Below, piece after piece: positions 31,131 through 52,667 of a DNA stretch of 64,000 bases. This stretch comes from Paratrimastix pyriformis (lineage: Eukaryota; Preaxostyla; Paratrimastigidae). Numbering within the stretch: the first letter of the stretch is position 1; each line of letters begins with the position of its first letter. The notes under the pieces were generated by a model that had not been told where the DNA came from, ran no database searches, and was given only the letters and a program-made list of their open reading frames with translations. The stretch is taken from NCBI GenBank assembly GCA_027972325.1, contig JAPMOS010000007.1, positions 620,501-684,500 of the forward strand, read 5' to 3'. The position numbers and the translations under genes were made by a program.

Positions 31131-33413
31131 GCCGGCCTCCTCGCCCTCCTCACCGCCCTCCTCGTCGCCATCCTCCTCCTCGCCCTCCTCGCCCTCCTCG
31201 TCATACTCCTCATCATAAGCCTCCGCCTCCTCGTCCTCCTCGTCCTCCCCGTCCTCCCCTTGTTCCTCGCCCGCCTCCTCCTCGTCCTCCTCCTCGTCCT
31301 CTTCCTCATCGGCCTCCTCCTCCACGTTCTCGCCCGCGATGGCCCGCTGGGCCCGCTGCTCATCCTGGACGAGGGCCGTGGCCTGGTCGAGGGCCTGGCC
31401 CAGCAGCCGGTCGAAGAGCCGCATGATCACCCGCAGCGGCGGGAAGAGCCCCGTGTCATCGAGCGGCTCGGGGCCCGGCGGGGCGGCGCGCTCGTCCTGC
31501 GAGGGGGGTGGGGGAGGTGTAGGGGATGGGAGGGGAGGTCCACGAACCATTGTTTCATATCAATTTGAACGCCCTCCGATCCCTGGTCCCTCCTTCCCGC
31601 GCCACCACCACCGCCACCCTGGTGGGGGCGCAGCAGACCCTGACGATCCGGATGTCAGCGAGCGGGGCGGGGATCCGGGCCATGACCAGCTGATCGAGCA
31701 CCCGCTCCAGGGCCTCGGCATGTCGCTCGGTGAACGCCTCGTCCCGCTTGTTGCGTACCGCGAAGGCGCACCCGCCCGCCGGCCGCGGCTTGGCGCTGCC
31801 CGGCAGCCGGACCGGGGTGCCCGGGGGCTGCGGGGGCGGGTTGGGGGTCAGCCCGCCGTCGGGCCGCACCCACCACCCGTCCGGGAAGGGGAACTGTTTG
31901 GGGATGGTCACGTCGATGACCAGCCCCTCGGCCGCCTGCAGGCTGGGGAACTGGGCCCAGTCGAAGTCCGGGTCGGAGGGCCGGTGGCGCAGGGTGAACG
32001 AGAGCTTGCGCACCGTGGGCGAGGCGTAGGCCGGGGTCAGCAGGGCGAAGGTGTCCAGGTAGCGCAGCGTCAGGTGGCGCAGCTCGACCTCGCGCGAGGG
32101 CAGCGCCGGGGTGGCCGGAGCGGGGGGTGCGGGGGCAGGAGGCGCGGGAGCGGCAGGGGCAGGGCGGGCGGGTGTGGGCAGGGGGAGCAGGGGCGCCCGA
32201 ATGGGGGCCGAGGTCAGGCCGATGGGACTCGGGGTGGTGGCAATGGCCGCCGGGGCCGCCGGGGCTGGGGCTGGGGCTGGGGCTGGGGCGGCAGGGGCGG
32301 GAGTGGAGGTAGGGGCTGTGACAGGGGCAGGGGTGGTGGTGGTGGTGGTGGTGGTGGTGGGGGCGGTGGCTGCCGCGGGGGCGGCGGCGTAGGTGGCGGA
32401 GGGCAGCCGGCGCGGGGCGGGGGCGGCGGCGGCCGGCTTGGCGAAGAAGCTGCTCGAGAAGCGAGGCGTGAAGACCTCCGGGGCGGGCTCCTCGCCGGCC
32501 GCCGGGCGCTTCTTCTTCTTCTTGGCCTTTTTGCCCTTCTTGCCCTCGTCGGGCTCCTCGGGGGCGGCCGGTGGGGCCAGGGCCTCGCCCTCGGGGCAGG
32601 CCGGGCAGGCCGAGGCGGCCGCGAGGGGGTGCCGCTCGCGTCGCTGCTGGTCCGTCGGGGCGGCCGTCGGGCGGGTGGTGAAGACCATCTCCGTGTTGAC
32701 CGGGGCGTCGTACTCTGCGGCCCGGGGGATGGCCGGGGCGGGGGTCGAGGTGGCGGCCGCAGGGCGGGAGGCCGTCGGGGTGGGCGTGGCACGGGCGGCC
32801 GGAGACGGGGTCGCCCGGGGAGCGGGGGAAGAGGCGGGGGTGCCGGAGGCCGGGCTCTTTGCCGGCGTGGACTTCTTGGGCTTGGCCGGGGCCGGGGCTT
32901 TGACCAGGGGGGGAGCCGCCAGCATGACGCGCCGCTGGGTGGTGCCGTCCGGGGCCGAGGTGATGTACGATTCCACAAAGGGGCTGAAAAGCCGCAAGAA
33001 GGCGGCACTCTCGACCCACTGGATGATCGCCTCCAGAAAGACGCCCTCCCCTGGGGAGGAGTGGGCGATCAGATCAGGTGGGACCCGTGACGGCACCATG
33101 TTGACAGACCCGCACGGGCGGAGACTTCCATCTCGAAGGCTTTTTCGAGGAGCTCTTGCAGAGCCGGCGGGAAGTCCGCATTGGCGCATTTGATCGTCAC
33201 AGAATCGGGGGCCACCGGGTACGTGCTGCGGACCTCAAAATGGCATTCATAGTATGGAATATCCAGATGAAAAGAGTCTGGGGGATCAATTTTCACGGAG
33301 AAGCAGAACGGGTAGCCCTTCTCCTTGCGGAGCAGCGCAAATTGGGGATGAGCAGCACGGATGCGCATCATCTCGTCGCGCAGTGCCTCCTTGTTCTGTT
33401 GAGAGGCCTCCAT
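29077..33413 (-). CDS. CHY-type zinc-finger protein with RWD-like N-terminus
   Basis: Seven exons in gene order: 33413-33110, 33050-31639, 31496-30759, 30552-30257, 30003-29628, 29459-29339, 29186-29077; all phases fit, 1118 residues. The N-terminal ~100 residues resemble an RWD fold (YPFCFSVKIDPPDSFHLDIPY). A long Pro/Ala/Thr-rich linker follows, then an ordered block (LRHLTLRYLDTFALLTP). Next come an acidic Glu/Gly repeat, paired Cys motifs (LQCTRCLAEG, FACPKCNIRM, CARCDTQC), and the CHY finger (GVCKHYKHSFRWLRFPCCG, FPCDVCHNEASDH, MICGFCS, CRTCG). It ends with the conserved basic MSKNEGHKFKGLNKTVSRR. This matches the uncharacterised fungal/protist CHY-finger family rather than RCHY1, as there is no RING. 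It is divergent from SRP54, starts 142 bp apart. Role unknown. Confidence 0.85.
31069..31135 (-). repeat. Coding Glu-Gly repeat in the CHY protein
   Basis: Tandem 6-bp units (CCCTCA/CCCTCG on the + strand) encode EGEGEG within a longer acidic Glu/Asp tract, about 31060-31330. Confidence 0.85.
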
Positions 33414-33555
33414 TGGTCAGGTGCAGGAGGTAAGTTGAAAAAGGTCCGGAGAAAGGGTTTGTGTGGAGGAACGGAGAGAGCGGGGTCAAACACGGGAGTG
33501 TCAATCCCCTCTTGGTTGAAGAGAGCCCACATCAGGTTTCTTCCAGTTCACTTCA

Positions 33556-36064
<2,509 letters not shown>

Positions 36065-36442
36065 GGCCCCCCCCCGGTGGAGCAGATGGGGCCATCCTCT
36101 CCCACTTCCCCCCCCCCCCCCCCCCCCCCCCATCCCCCATCCCGTTGTTTCCATTCCGGCTGGGCTCGGCTGCCTTGCCTGGGCCCGCTCCCCCTTCGCC
36201 CCACCCGCTCCCCCCTTCGGTTCCGTTTGATGCCAATTTGTATGTTGCGCCGGCCTTTGCATTTGGGTTTGTCAAAACAACAACAAGAACAACAACCCTG
36301 CGTGATGATGGGGCGGAAGAGGGAGATGAGGCGAACGGGGTGGCCCGCCACGCGCGCCGGGAGTCCGGGGCCCTTTGTCCGAAAACCAGGCCGGGTTTTG
36401 TGGGGTGGGGGTGGGGGTGGGGGGATGGGGTGGCGGGACCCT

Positions 36443-38899
36443 TCACGTGGGCAGGTCCGTGGTCCTCACGGCGGTCTCCTGCTCGAGCAGATGGTCGAGG
36501 GCCTCTCGGGCCAAGTCGGCCTGCTGCCGCGGGGCGTCCTGGCTGGTCTGCTCCAGTAGGGGCCGCGCCCCGGCCGCGAGGAGGGAGGCGGACCCGAGTC
36601 GGGTCATGCAGCCGATGGTGATCAGCAGGTGTACGGTGGGCCGGGTGGGGTCGTCCCGCAGCAGGCCCACCAGCAGCTCGGGGATCTGGGCGCGCACCAT
36701 CTGGTCGGCCACGTCGTCCTCGGTTGACAGGTACGACAGGATCCCGAAGAACCGGGTGGCCAGGTGCGGGCTGGCCAGCAGGGCCGCTCGGTTGGCCGCG
36801 AGGATGGCCGCAAGGGGCGGGACCACCCCGGCCTGCGCGAAGAGGCGCGCGTGGGCCGCCTGATCCTCGCGGATGAGGCTGAAGATGGCCTCTAAGAGCC
36901 GGCCGGCCAGGGAGGGGTGGGTCGTGACCAGGGCGGGGTGGGCCGCCAGCGAGGCCACCAGCGGGGGCGCCACCCCGGCCCGACAGAAGGCCGCCGCATC
37001 GCGGGGGTGGTCCTGTGAGGTCAGCGCAATGGCCATGTAGGCTGCCTCGGCGGCGGCGGGGTTGGTGGAGATGATGTTGGGGAGGGCGACCAGCTGGCCG
37101 ACCAGGTGGGAGGCCAGGAAGCCCGCGGGGACCTTGCATCCGGCCGCGGTGAGGCCACGGAGGAAGACGCTCGCGAATTGGGGACAATTGATCATCGCCT
37201 TGGTGGGGATGATGATATGGGTGGATGATGAGCAGATGGGCGGATGCTGATGATAATGGTGGTAGGTGGTAGGTGGTAGTAGGTGGTAGTGGTAGTGGTA
37301 GTGGGTGGTGGTGGTGGTGGTGATGATGATGGTGGTGGTGGTGGTCGAAGGTGTGGTGCTGGTTGTTGTCAACTCTGCACCCGACTGTCCGCTCGTTGGG
37401 CTGGCGTAGTGGCAGCGGAAGGAGGGAAGACGGAGGGGGGGGACCGACCTGGACGATCTTGTTCTCGGGGTGGGTGGTTTCCAGCAGCTGGACCAGGGGG
37501 GCGTAGGGCCCCCAAAGATCACCGTCGTCACTTTCCGATTCCCCGTCGGTCTCGGCCGTGGGCGGGTTGCTGGAGCAAGTCAACTGTCCCAGCGAGGGGG
37601 CACGTGGCAGGCAGCAGGGAGGGTGTCAGACGGGTCGGGTGGGGTGGGGTGGGGTGGGGTGGTGCTGTGCGAACCTTCTTCTTCTTCTTCCTCGGGTTTC
37701 TGGGGGCGGCGGCCTGGGCCTCCTCAACCTCGTCGGGGCATGCTTCCGGTCCGGTGGTCACCTCACTCTGCCCCGGTCCTGCAGCTGGGGCCCCACCCCC
37801 GGCTGCGGCTGCGATGGCTGCGCTGACTGTTGCGGCAGCGGCTGCTGCGGCTGTGGCTGCTGCTACGATGGCGGCCTTCTGACGCTGCTTCTTGAGCTTC
37901 TTCCGCTCGGTCTTGGTCGGGGGGGGCCGCAGGAGCACCCGCACCGTGACCTCGGCTGGACCGGCAGCGAGCAGAGCGTGCAGGGCATCCTCGCTGTCTA
38001 GCACTGTGTGATCCAGCGCAGCGGCGCACGAGGGCAGGCGGCAAGGGGACAAGGGGGAGAGGGAGATGGATGGGGAGGGAGGGAGACAAGGCGGAGGTGA
38101 GCACATCATCCCAAATTTGTACATCCACGACCACAGGGCACGCGAACCCCTCTTCGGATGCCTCAACACCGCACAGCGCGGACCGGTGATGCCCCCGGGC
38201 ACCTCGGCCGCGGCCCCGTCGACCGGCTGCCCGTCGAATTGGCCCGTGATCAGCTCCTGGAACTCTTTGAGCCCCATCGCAGTCGCCCGTTCCGGGGGAA
38301 TCTCGACCGTCTTGGGGGGATACCCCACCGCCTCAAGGCGAAGCGCGCACATGGGGAGAGGTGGGAGATGAACCACGGGGATATCCTCGTGGCCGGGTGC
38401 ATCGGGTACTGGCTGTTGGTTGCTCCGCCGTTGTGAGCGCGGGATTGTGGATGAGACTGCGCTTGAACCCGCCTTCCGAGATGCTGACTGGGTCGGCGCC
38501 TCCCTCGACGATGCCGGACTCTGAGATGCCGGAGAGGTCCAGTCGTCCGAGTCCAATGTGAAGATCAAACAGAAGGTAAAACAAAGACGACAGACCGGCG
38601 AAAGGGTAACTCTCAAAGGGGGAAGCGGGCTCTCCTCCTCGAGATAATAGTCGAGTGACACATCGGCATTAATGCCTTCACAAATGGTGAACACCAGCGA
38701 GAGGAGAGACCAACGGACAAAATCTGATGTTATCATCTTCATCGCTAAGCTTGTAGGTGATGTCGACGATGGATTTTGCACCGAATTCGTTGGCAATCGT
38801 GTTTTTTAGCGCCTCAAACCCGGCGCCTTTGGCAAACTTGATGTGCCTTTTTTGCATCCCATCGGCCTCAATCACCAACGTCACAGACTCGGCAGCCAT
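36443..38899 (-). CDS. PB1-like plus armadillo-like repeat protein
   Basis: Exons in gene order: 38899-38719, 38675-38596, 38520-38184, 38003-37675, 37583-37449, 37198-36443; phases fit, 605 residues. Residues 1-60 look like a PB1 domain (VTLVIEADGMQKRHIKF, then YKLSDEDDNI as a possible acidic OPCA motif). The middle is polar, with VEIPPERATAMGLKEFQELI and a Lys/Ala-rich stretch (TKTERKKLKKQRQKAAI). The last exon is an all-helical repeat region (AAAFCRAGVAPPLVASLAAH, ARLFAQAGVVPPLAAILAAN, MVRAQIPELLVGLLRDD), which has ARM/HEAT character. No precise family is recognised; a scaffold or adaptor is the safest reading. Exon 3 is also open in a second frame, so the splice into it deserves checking against RNA. 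The PB1 call is tentative. Confidence 0.65.
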
Positions 38900-39035
38900 C
38901 CGGAAAAGGAAAAGAACCCTGGGATGATTCGATTCTTGTCAAGGAGTGCCAGTCAGTCAGTCTCGTGTTAATGCAGCCTCGTGTGAGGCTAACTAAGGAA
39001 CCATGAGAAAGCCACAACGAATGTTCCTCCGTTTT

Positions 39036-40486
39036 CTATTCCTCCCCTCCGGTGGTGTGCTCCGCCTTCACGATGGCAGCGCCAATAGCCGGTGCCTCCA
39101 AGGCAGGGGCGTCATCGGCCGGGGCATCAAAGGTGCGCGGAGTGACGAAGGACGGACTGGCGACTGTAGCATCTGCCGGGGTCACATCTGCTGCGGGACC
39201 AACAGTGGGCCACGGAAGAGGCATATCGCCCGATGGGGTGCGGAACTCGGCCGGGGTTATGACCACGTCACCCGCCGGGCCTGCAGAGAATGGGGTGGAG
39301 AGGGCACGGGGAGGCACCGTGGGCGCTGATGCGGCCGGGCTGGGATCCTCATCGTCGTCGGGTGTCCGGTTTGGTGTTTCCAACGCCGCGGGGCCCATGA
39401 CTGCTGCCGGGGTGACGTAGACCGCCGGAGACTCGCCGGCACCTCGTGTGGGGGTGGTCGTCGCGAGGGCGAGGGTGGGCGACGCGGGGACGAGTTGGGC
39501 CGGGGGCTGCCGTGGTGGCGAGGAGGCCACCTCAGAGGGGGCATGGACGGCGACGGGGACCACCGACGATGGGGTGACAAAGGTTTCCCCTGGCGTGGTG
39601 GCTCCCACCGGGGTTCGGAATGGTGTTCCGGTACCAGCCGGACCTGCAGGGCGCGGGGTGCGCGGGGGCCTGGGGGCAGAGGCGGGAGCGGCTGTGGCAC
39701 GTGTGGATATCGACTGCGGAAGCGGGGTGTGCACCACGTCGGGGGCTGGGGTTGGCGTGACTGCGGAGCTGATCGCGAACGGGACGACATGGGGCGGTGT
39801 GAACTCGCGTCGGGGGGTCTCCAGGGGTTCCGCCATCTGGCCTGGTGGGGGCGACCCGGGGGGTGGAGGCGGGGGTGGGGTCTCGCCGGGGTGGGTCGGA
39901 GCCAGGACCGAGGGCGATGGCAATCCGCCAGGGGACGGGGACGGGGACAGCTGGAAGGACGAGGTGGCTGTCGTGGTGTTCGTTTGAGGAGGAGGGGGAG
40001 GGACAAAATGATGTCTGGGAGAGGGCGACGAGACTGGATGGAGGGAGGGAGAGGCCGGGGTATTGGCCACAATGGAAAGACTCGGCGAAAGCGGGCCGGG
40101 ACTGCTGGTGGGACCGGGTGAGAGCAGAGGCTGCCGCTCGGTGGGAGGGGCCTCTGCGGGGTGACGGGACCTCTTCCGAATATGGAGATAGAGCAAAATG
40201 CCACCCCCGGTCTGAATCAAACAACCACTAACACATAGAAGGATGGCCAGAAAGTGGAAGCGCACGTCTTCAAAAATCAAGAGCACCACTCTATGAAACC
40301 GAAGAAATCGGTGGAAAATTTTGCCTGTTCGCCGGACCCAGAAATAGCGGTCAGCAAGCCCAAAACCATCATGGATACGCCACCGATCAGAGTGCAGGGC
40401 CGCTCCATTTCGGTTGGCGCTTTTCAAAAAAATGGGACCAGAATTTCCAACCAAAGGGGGATTCTCCCTCTCTTCGCCGCCACAGA

Positions 40487-40508
<22 letters not shown>
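39036..40508 (-). CDS. Intronless single-pass membrane protein with long Thr-Pro-rich tail
   Basis: One uninterrupted 490-residue frame, unusual among its intron-dense neighbours. Residues ~1-80 have a CSFC pair and basic/aromatic text. Residues ~84-110 form a TM helix (FHFLAILLCVSGCLIQTGGG, then ILLYLHI) followed by a basic stop-transfer signal (RKRSR). The remaining ~370 residues are Pro/Ser/Thr/Ala-rich with many TP dipeptides (FVTPSSVVP, YVTPAAVMG, FRTPSGDM). These would suit proline-directed kinases or a rigid extracellular stalk, depending on orientation. No family recognised. The only ATG in frame upstream of the TM overlaps the start of the divergent ZZ-A-T-R gene by 22 bp, so the true N-terminus may lie in another exon. 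A 65-bp part of it is copied at 52598-52661. Confidence 0.65.
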
Positions 40509-50576
<10,068 letters not shown>

Positions 50577-50590
50577 GGCGAAAAAAAAGC

Positions 50591-50663
50591 TGCTCGATGC
50601 AGGGATCGAACCTGCGACCGTTGCCTTATTAGAGCAACGCTCTACCGACTGAGCTAATCGAGC
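50591..50663 (-). tRNA. tRNA-Ile (AAT)
   Basis: 73 nt on the minus strand. Acceptor stem GCTCGAT pairs with ATCGAGC, discriminator A. D arm TAGCTCAGTCGGTAGAGC. Anticodon stem TTGCT/GGCAA with loop CTAATAA gives AAT. T arm GCAGGTTCGATCCCTGC. It lies 14 bp past the A-T-R stop codon. Confidence 0.95.
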
Positions 50664-50848
50664 TTAATGTTTTTATGTACAGGACGCTATCTCCACACTC
50701 GTCTCTGTCGAACTCCACAGACAGACCCCCCCCCGTCTGTATTCAAGCGCTCAAGACAGCAAAGGCAGTGTACAAAAGAGTTGCACGAAAAAAGCTGCTT
50801 TCTTCTGCTTTTTTCTTTCTCTGCTTTCTTCCGACTTTTTCGACGAAT

Positions 50849-51404
50849 TTAGCGGGTGGCCGTGGCAGGGGCGGCCGGGGTGGGAACGATGCGAGCCGTC
50901 TGGCCTGCCTTCAGGCCCTCCCGAACCTTGACGAGGAGCTTACCCAGGCGGTTCTCTCCACTCCCATCGCCGCCGTCAGCCCAGCAGGAATCGTTGTGGG
51001 TGTGTTCCACCAGCTCGGCCGTGCCAGTGGCGGTCAATTTTGCTCGCATATCATCGTGCTATGTGACCGTGTGGATTTAGAGGGTGGTTAAGAAATCAGG
51101 GGTGGCAGACCTGGGTAAACTTCGCCCAGAGGGCATCTTCCATGATATCATTCTTCACCGATTCCCAGTCTGAGCGAAGGGCCCTGGTCCGACGCCCCAT
51201 CCGAGCAGCTTCACCCGGTGTGTGACACTCGCGGATTCGTTCCTGAACCTCTGGATCAAGGAATTTCATGGCCTGGAAATAATGTTCGGTGGTGGGCCAC
51301 CTCTTGCCGCCAAGAAAAATAGGAGATGGCCAGAAGTTGCTAAAATACCCATAGGCGTCCTCTTGTCTGTAAAAGTAAATACGATTATCCCCTTCTGTGG
51401 CCAT
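50849..51404 (-). CDS. NADAR/YbiA-like family protein
   Basis: Two exons, 51404-51111 and 51058-50849, joined in phase (CAG then CAC); 167 residues. Member of the NADAR (YbiA/RibX-like) family; characterised members act on N-glycosidic bonds of riboflavin-pathway intermediates or on ADP-ribose-type modifications. Visible family text: YFYRQEDAYGYFSNFWPSPI, PTTEHYFQAMKF, AARMGRRTRALRSDWE, DALWAKFTQ, then TAELVEHTHNDSCWADGG and RLGKLLVKVREG. The Glu and Trp of the PTTEHYFQ and CWADG blocks are present. Start taken at MATEGDNR, though an ATG 57 bp upstream is in frame. The C-terminal Ala/Pro tail is poorly conserved. The family is scattered among bacteria, phages and eukaryotes, so lateral origin is possible. 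The upstream region is occupied by an inverted-repeat element. Confidence 0.88.
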
Positions 51405-51490
51405 TGGTTGGTGCTTCGAGACAGTCTCCCCCCGAGGTGAGTGAGGTTCGCAGCCACACAAACAAATGATCGTCTCGTGTCACCAACTGG

Positions 51491-52447
51491 AGAGGAAATT
51501 CACGCTGCCGGCGAAGCCGCGGCGAACCCGCCGAACTTATTTTTCGCCCGACCAGTCGCGGCGAGTCGCGGCGAGTCGCGGCGAGTCGATGGCGAACTCC
51601 GCCGAGTCGATGGCGAACTCCGCCGAGTCGATGGCGAACCCGGCGTATTTGCGAACCCCCGGCGAAAAACAAATCATGGGCAAATCCCCGCCGAGAAGTC
51701 GCCGACCGGATCGAATGAATGATGAAGAAAAAATGGAGCGTGCTGCCCCACTTTCCAACAACCCTAGCTCTCAGGTGAACAACACTGATCATATAAACGG
51801 AATTCGTGTTCGAGGACGAAGAGGGCCATGATCTGCCGAGCGGGGTGAAGGATGAAACATGCTGTTGTGAGTATCTCTCATTTGGAATCTTTATTGGCGA
51901 ATCTTTATTGGCCTCTCGCGAGGCTGCCCGAGGTTGCACCGGGCAGAAATCGCAAAGAAACGGAAACTTGTGTGGTCGACCCCTCCGTCCCTCGTTCTTC
52001 TCCGGCAATTGCCCCATTGTCCCCGGGCCAACACGTTTTTCCCTCCATCCCCACTGTTGCAGGAACCGGTTGGGAGATAGGATAAGAAAGAAGCAGAACA
52101 GTCAATAATGTTGAGAACATCCCACGAGGCTGCAAGGGCACGATACATATATCTTGGTCGGCATACGCTTCGCTTGCTCAGAACGGAAGGATTGAAAGTT
52201 AATAAGCGAAATCCAATAACAAGAACCACAAGACTGTCGGCCGGATCTTCGCCCGTAAATGTGACCGGCGAAATGTCGCCGAGGCTCGCCGAGGCTCGGG
52301 ACTAGCCGAGACGAGCCGGGACTAGCCGGGACTAGCCGAGACTAGCCGAGATTCGCCCGACGAGCCGTGGAGGAAAAAAGCGGGGGGTACGATTTTCGCC
52401 GCGGCGTATTTTCGGCGTCGGCTTCGCCGGCAGCGTGAATTTCCTCT
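51491..52447. mobile_element. 957-bp non-autonomous DNA transposon-like element with 29-bp terminal inverted repeats
   Basis: Perfect 29-bp inverted repeats at 51491-51519 and 52419-52447 (outer end AGAGGAAATTCACG). Each is followed inward by subterminal tandem repeats rich in GGCGAA/GCCGAG motifs: three ~21-bp units with GTCGATGGCGAAC at about 51582-51645, and GGGACTAGCC/GAGACTAGCC units at about 52300-52350. A TGG lies immediately outside each end (51488-51490 and 52448-52450), consistent with a 3-bp target-site duplication. No transposase frame is visible inside. It starts 87 bp upstream of the NADAR start. Confidence 0.75.
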
Positions 52448-52495
52448 TGGGTGTGCACATGAGATCGGCAAGCCCCCTCTGATTTTCTATACAAC

Positions 52496-52566
52496 GGGGG
52501 CGTAGTCTAGTGGCAGGACATTTCGTTGTGGCCGAAATAACCCGAGCTCAAACCTCGGCGCCCCCA
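52496..52566 (+). tRNA. tRNA-His (GTG)
   Basis: 71 nt. Acceptor stem GGGGGCG pairs with CGCCCCC, discriminator A. Anticodon stem TTTCG/CGAAA with loop TTGTGGC gives GTG. The base before position 1 is C, so the G-1 typical of tRNA-His would have to be added after transcription. A T run follows at 52572-52579. Confidence 0.88.
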
Positions 52567-52597
52567 AAACCTTTTTTTTCCTTCTACAGTTACCCTT

Positions 52598-52661
52598 CAC
52601 CCCGGCAGCAGTCATGGGCCGCGGCGTTGGAAACACCAAATCGGACACCTGACGACGATGA
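52598..52661 (+). pseudogene. Duplicated fragment of the 39036-40508 membrane-protein gene
   Basis: About 64 bp match the coding strand of 39414-39350 almost exactly: ACCCCGGCAGCAGTCATGGG, then GCGGCGTTGGAAACACCAAA and GACGACGATGA. There are a few substitutions and a 2-bp shortening of the CCCC run. It encodes the same ALETPNRTPDDDE text in one frame. It lies between tRNA-His and the LRR stop codon, with no flanking repeat that I can see. Confidence 0.8.
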
Positions 52662-52667
52662 ACTGCA

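Noticed and set aside
30717-31568. Plus-strand poly-Leu frame
   Set aside because: Antisense of the acidic Glu/Gly-rich exon of the CHY protein.
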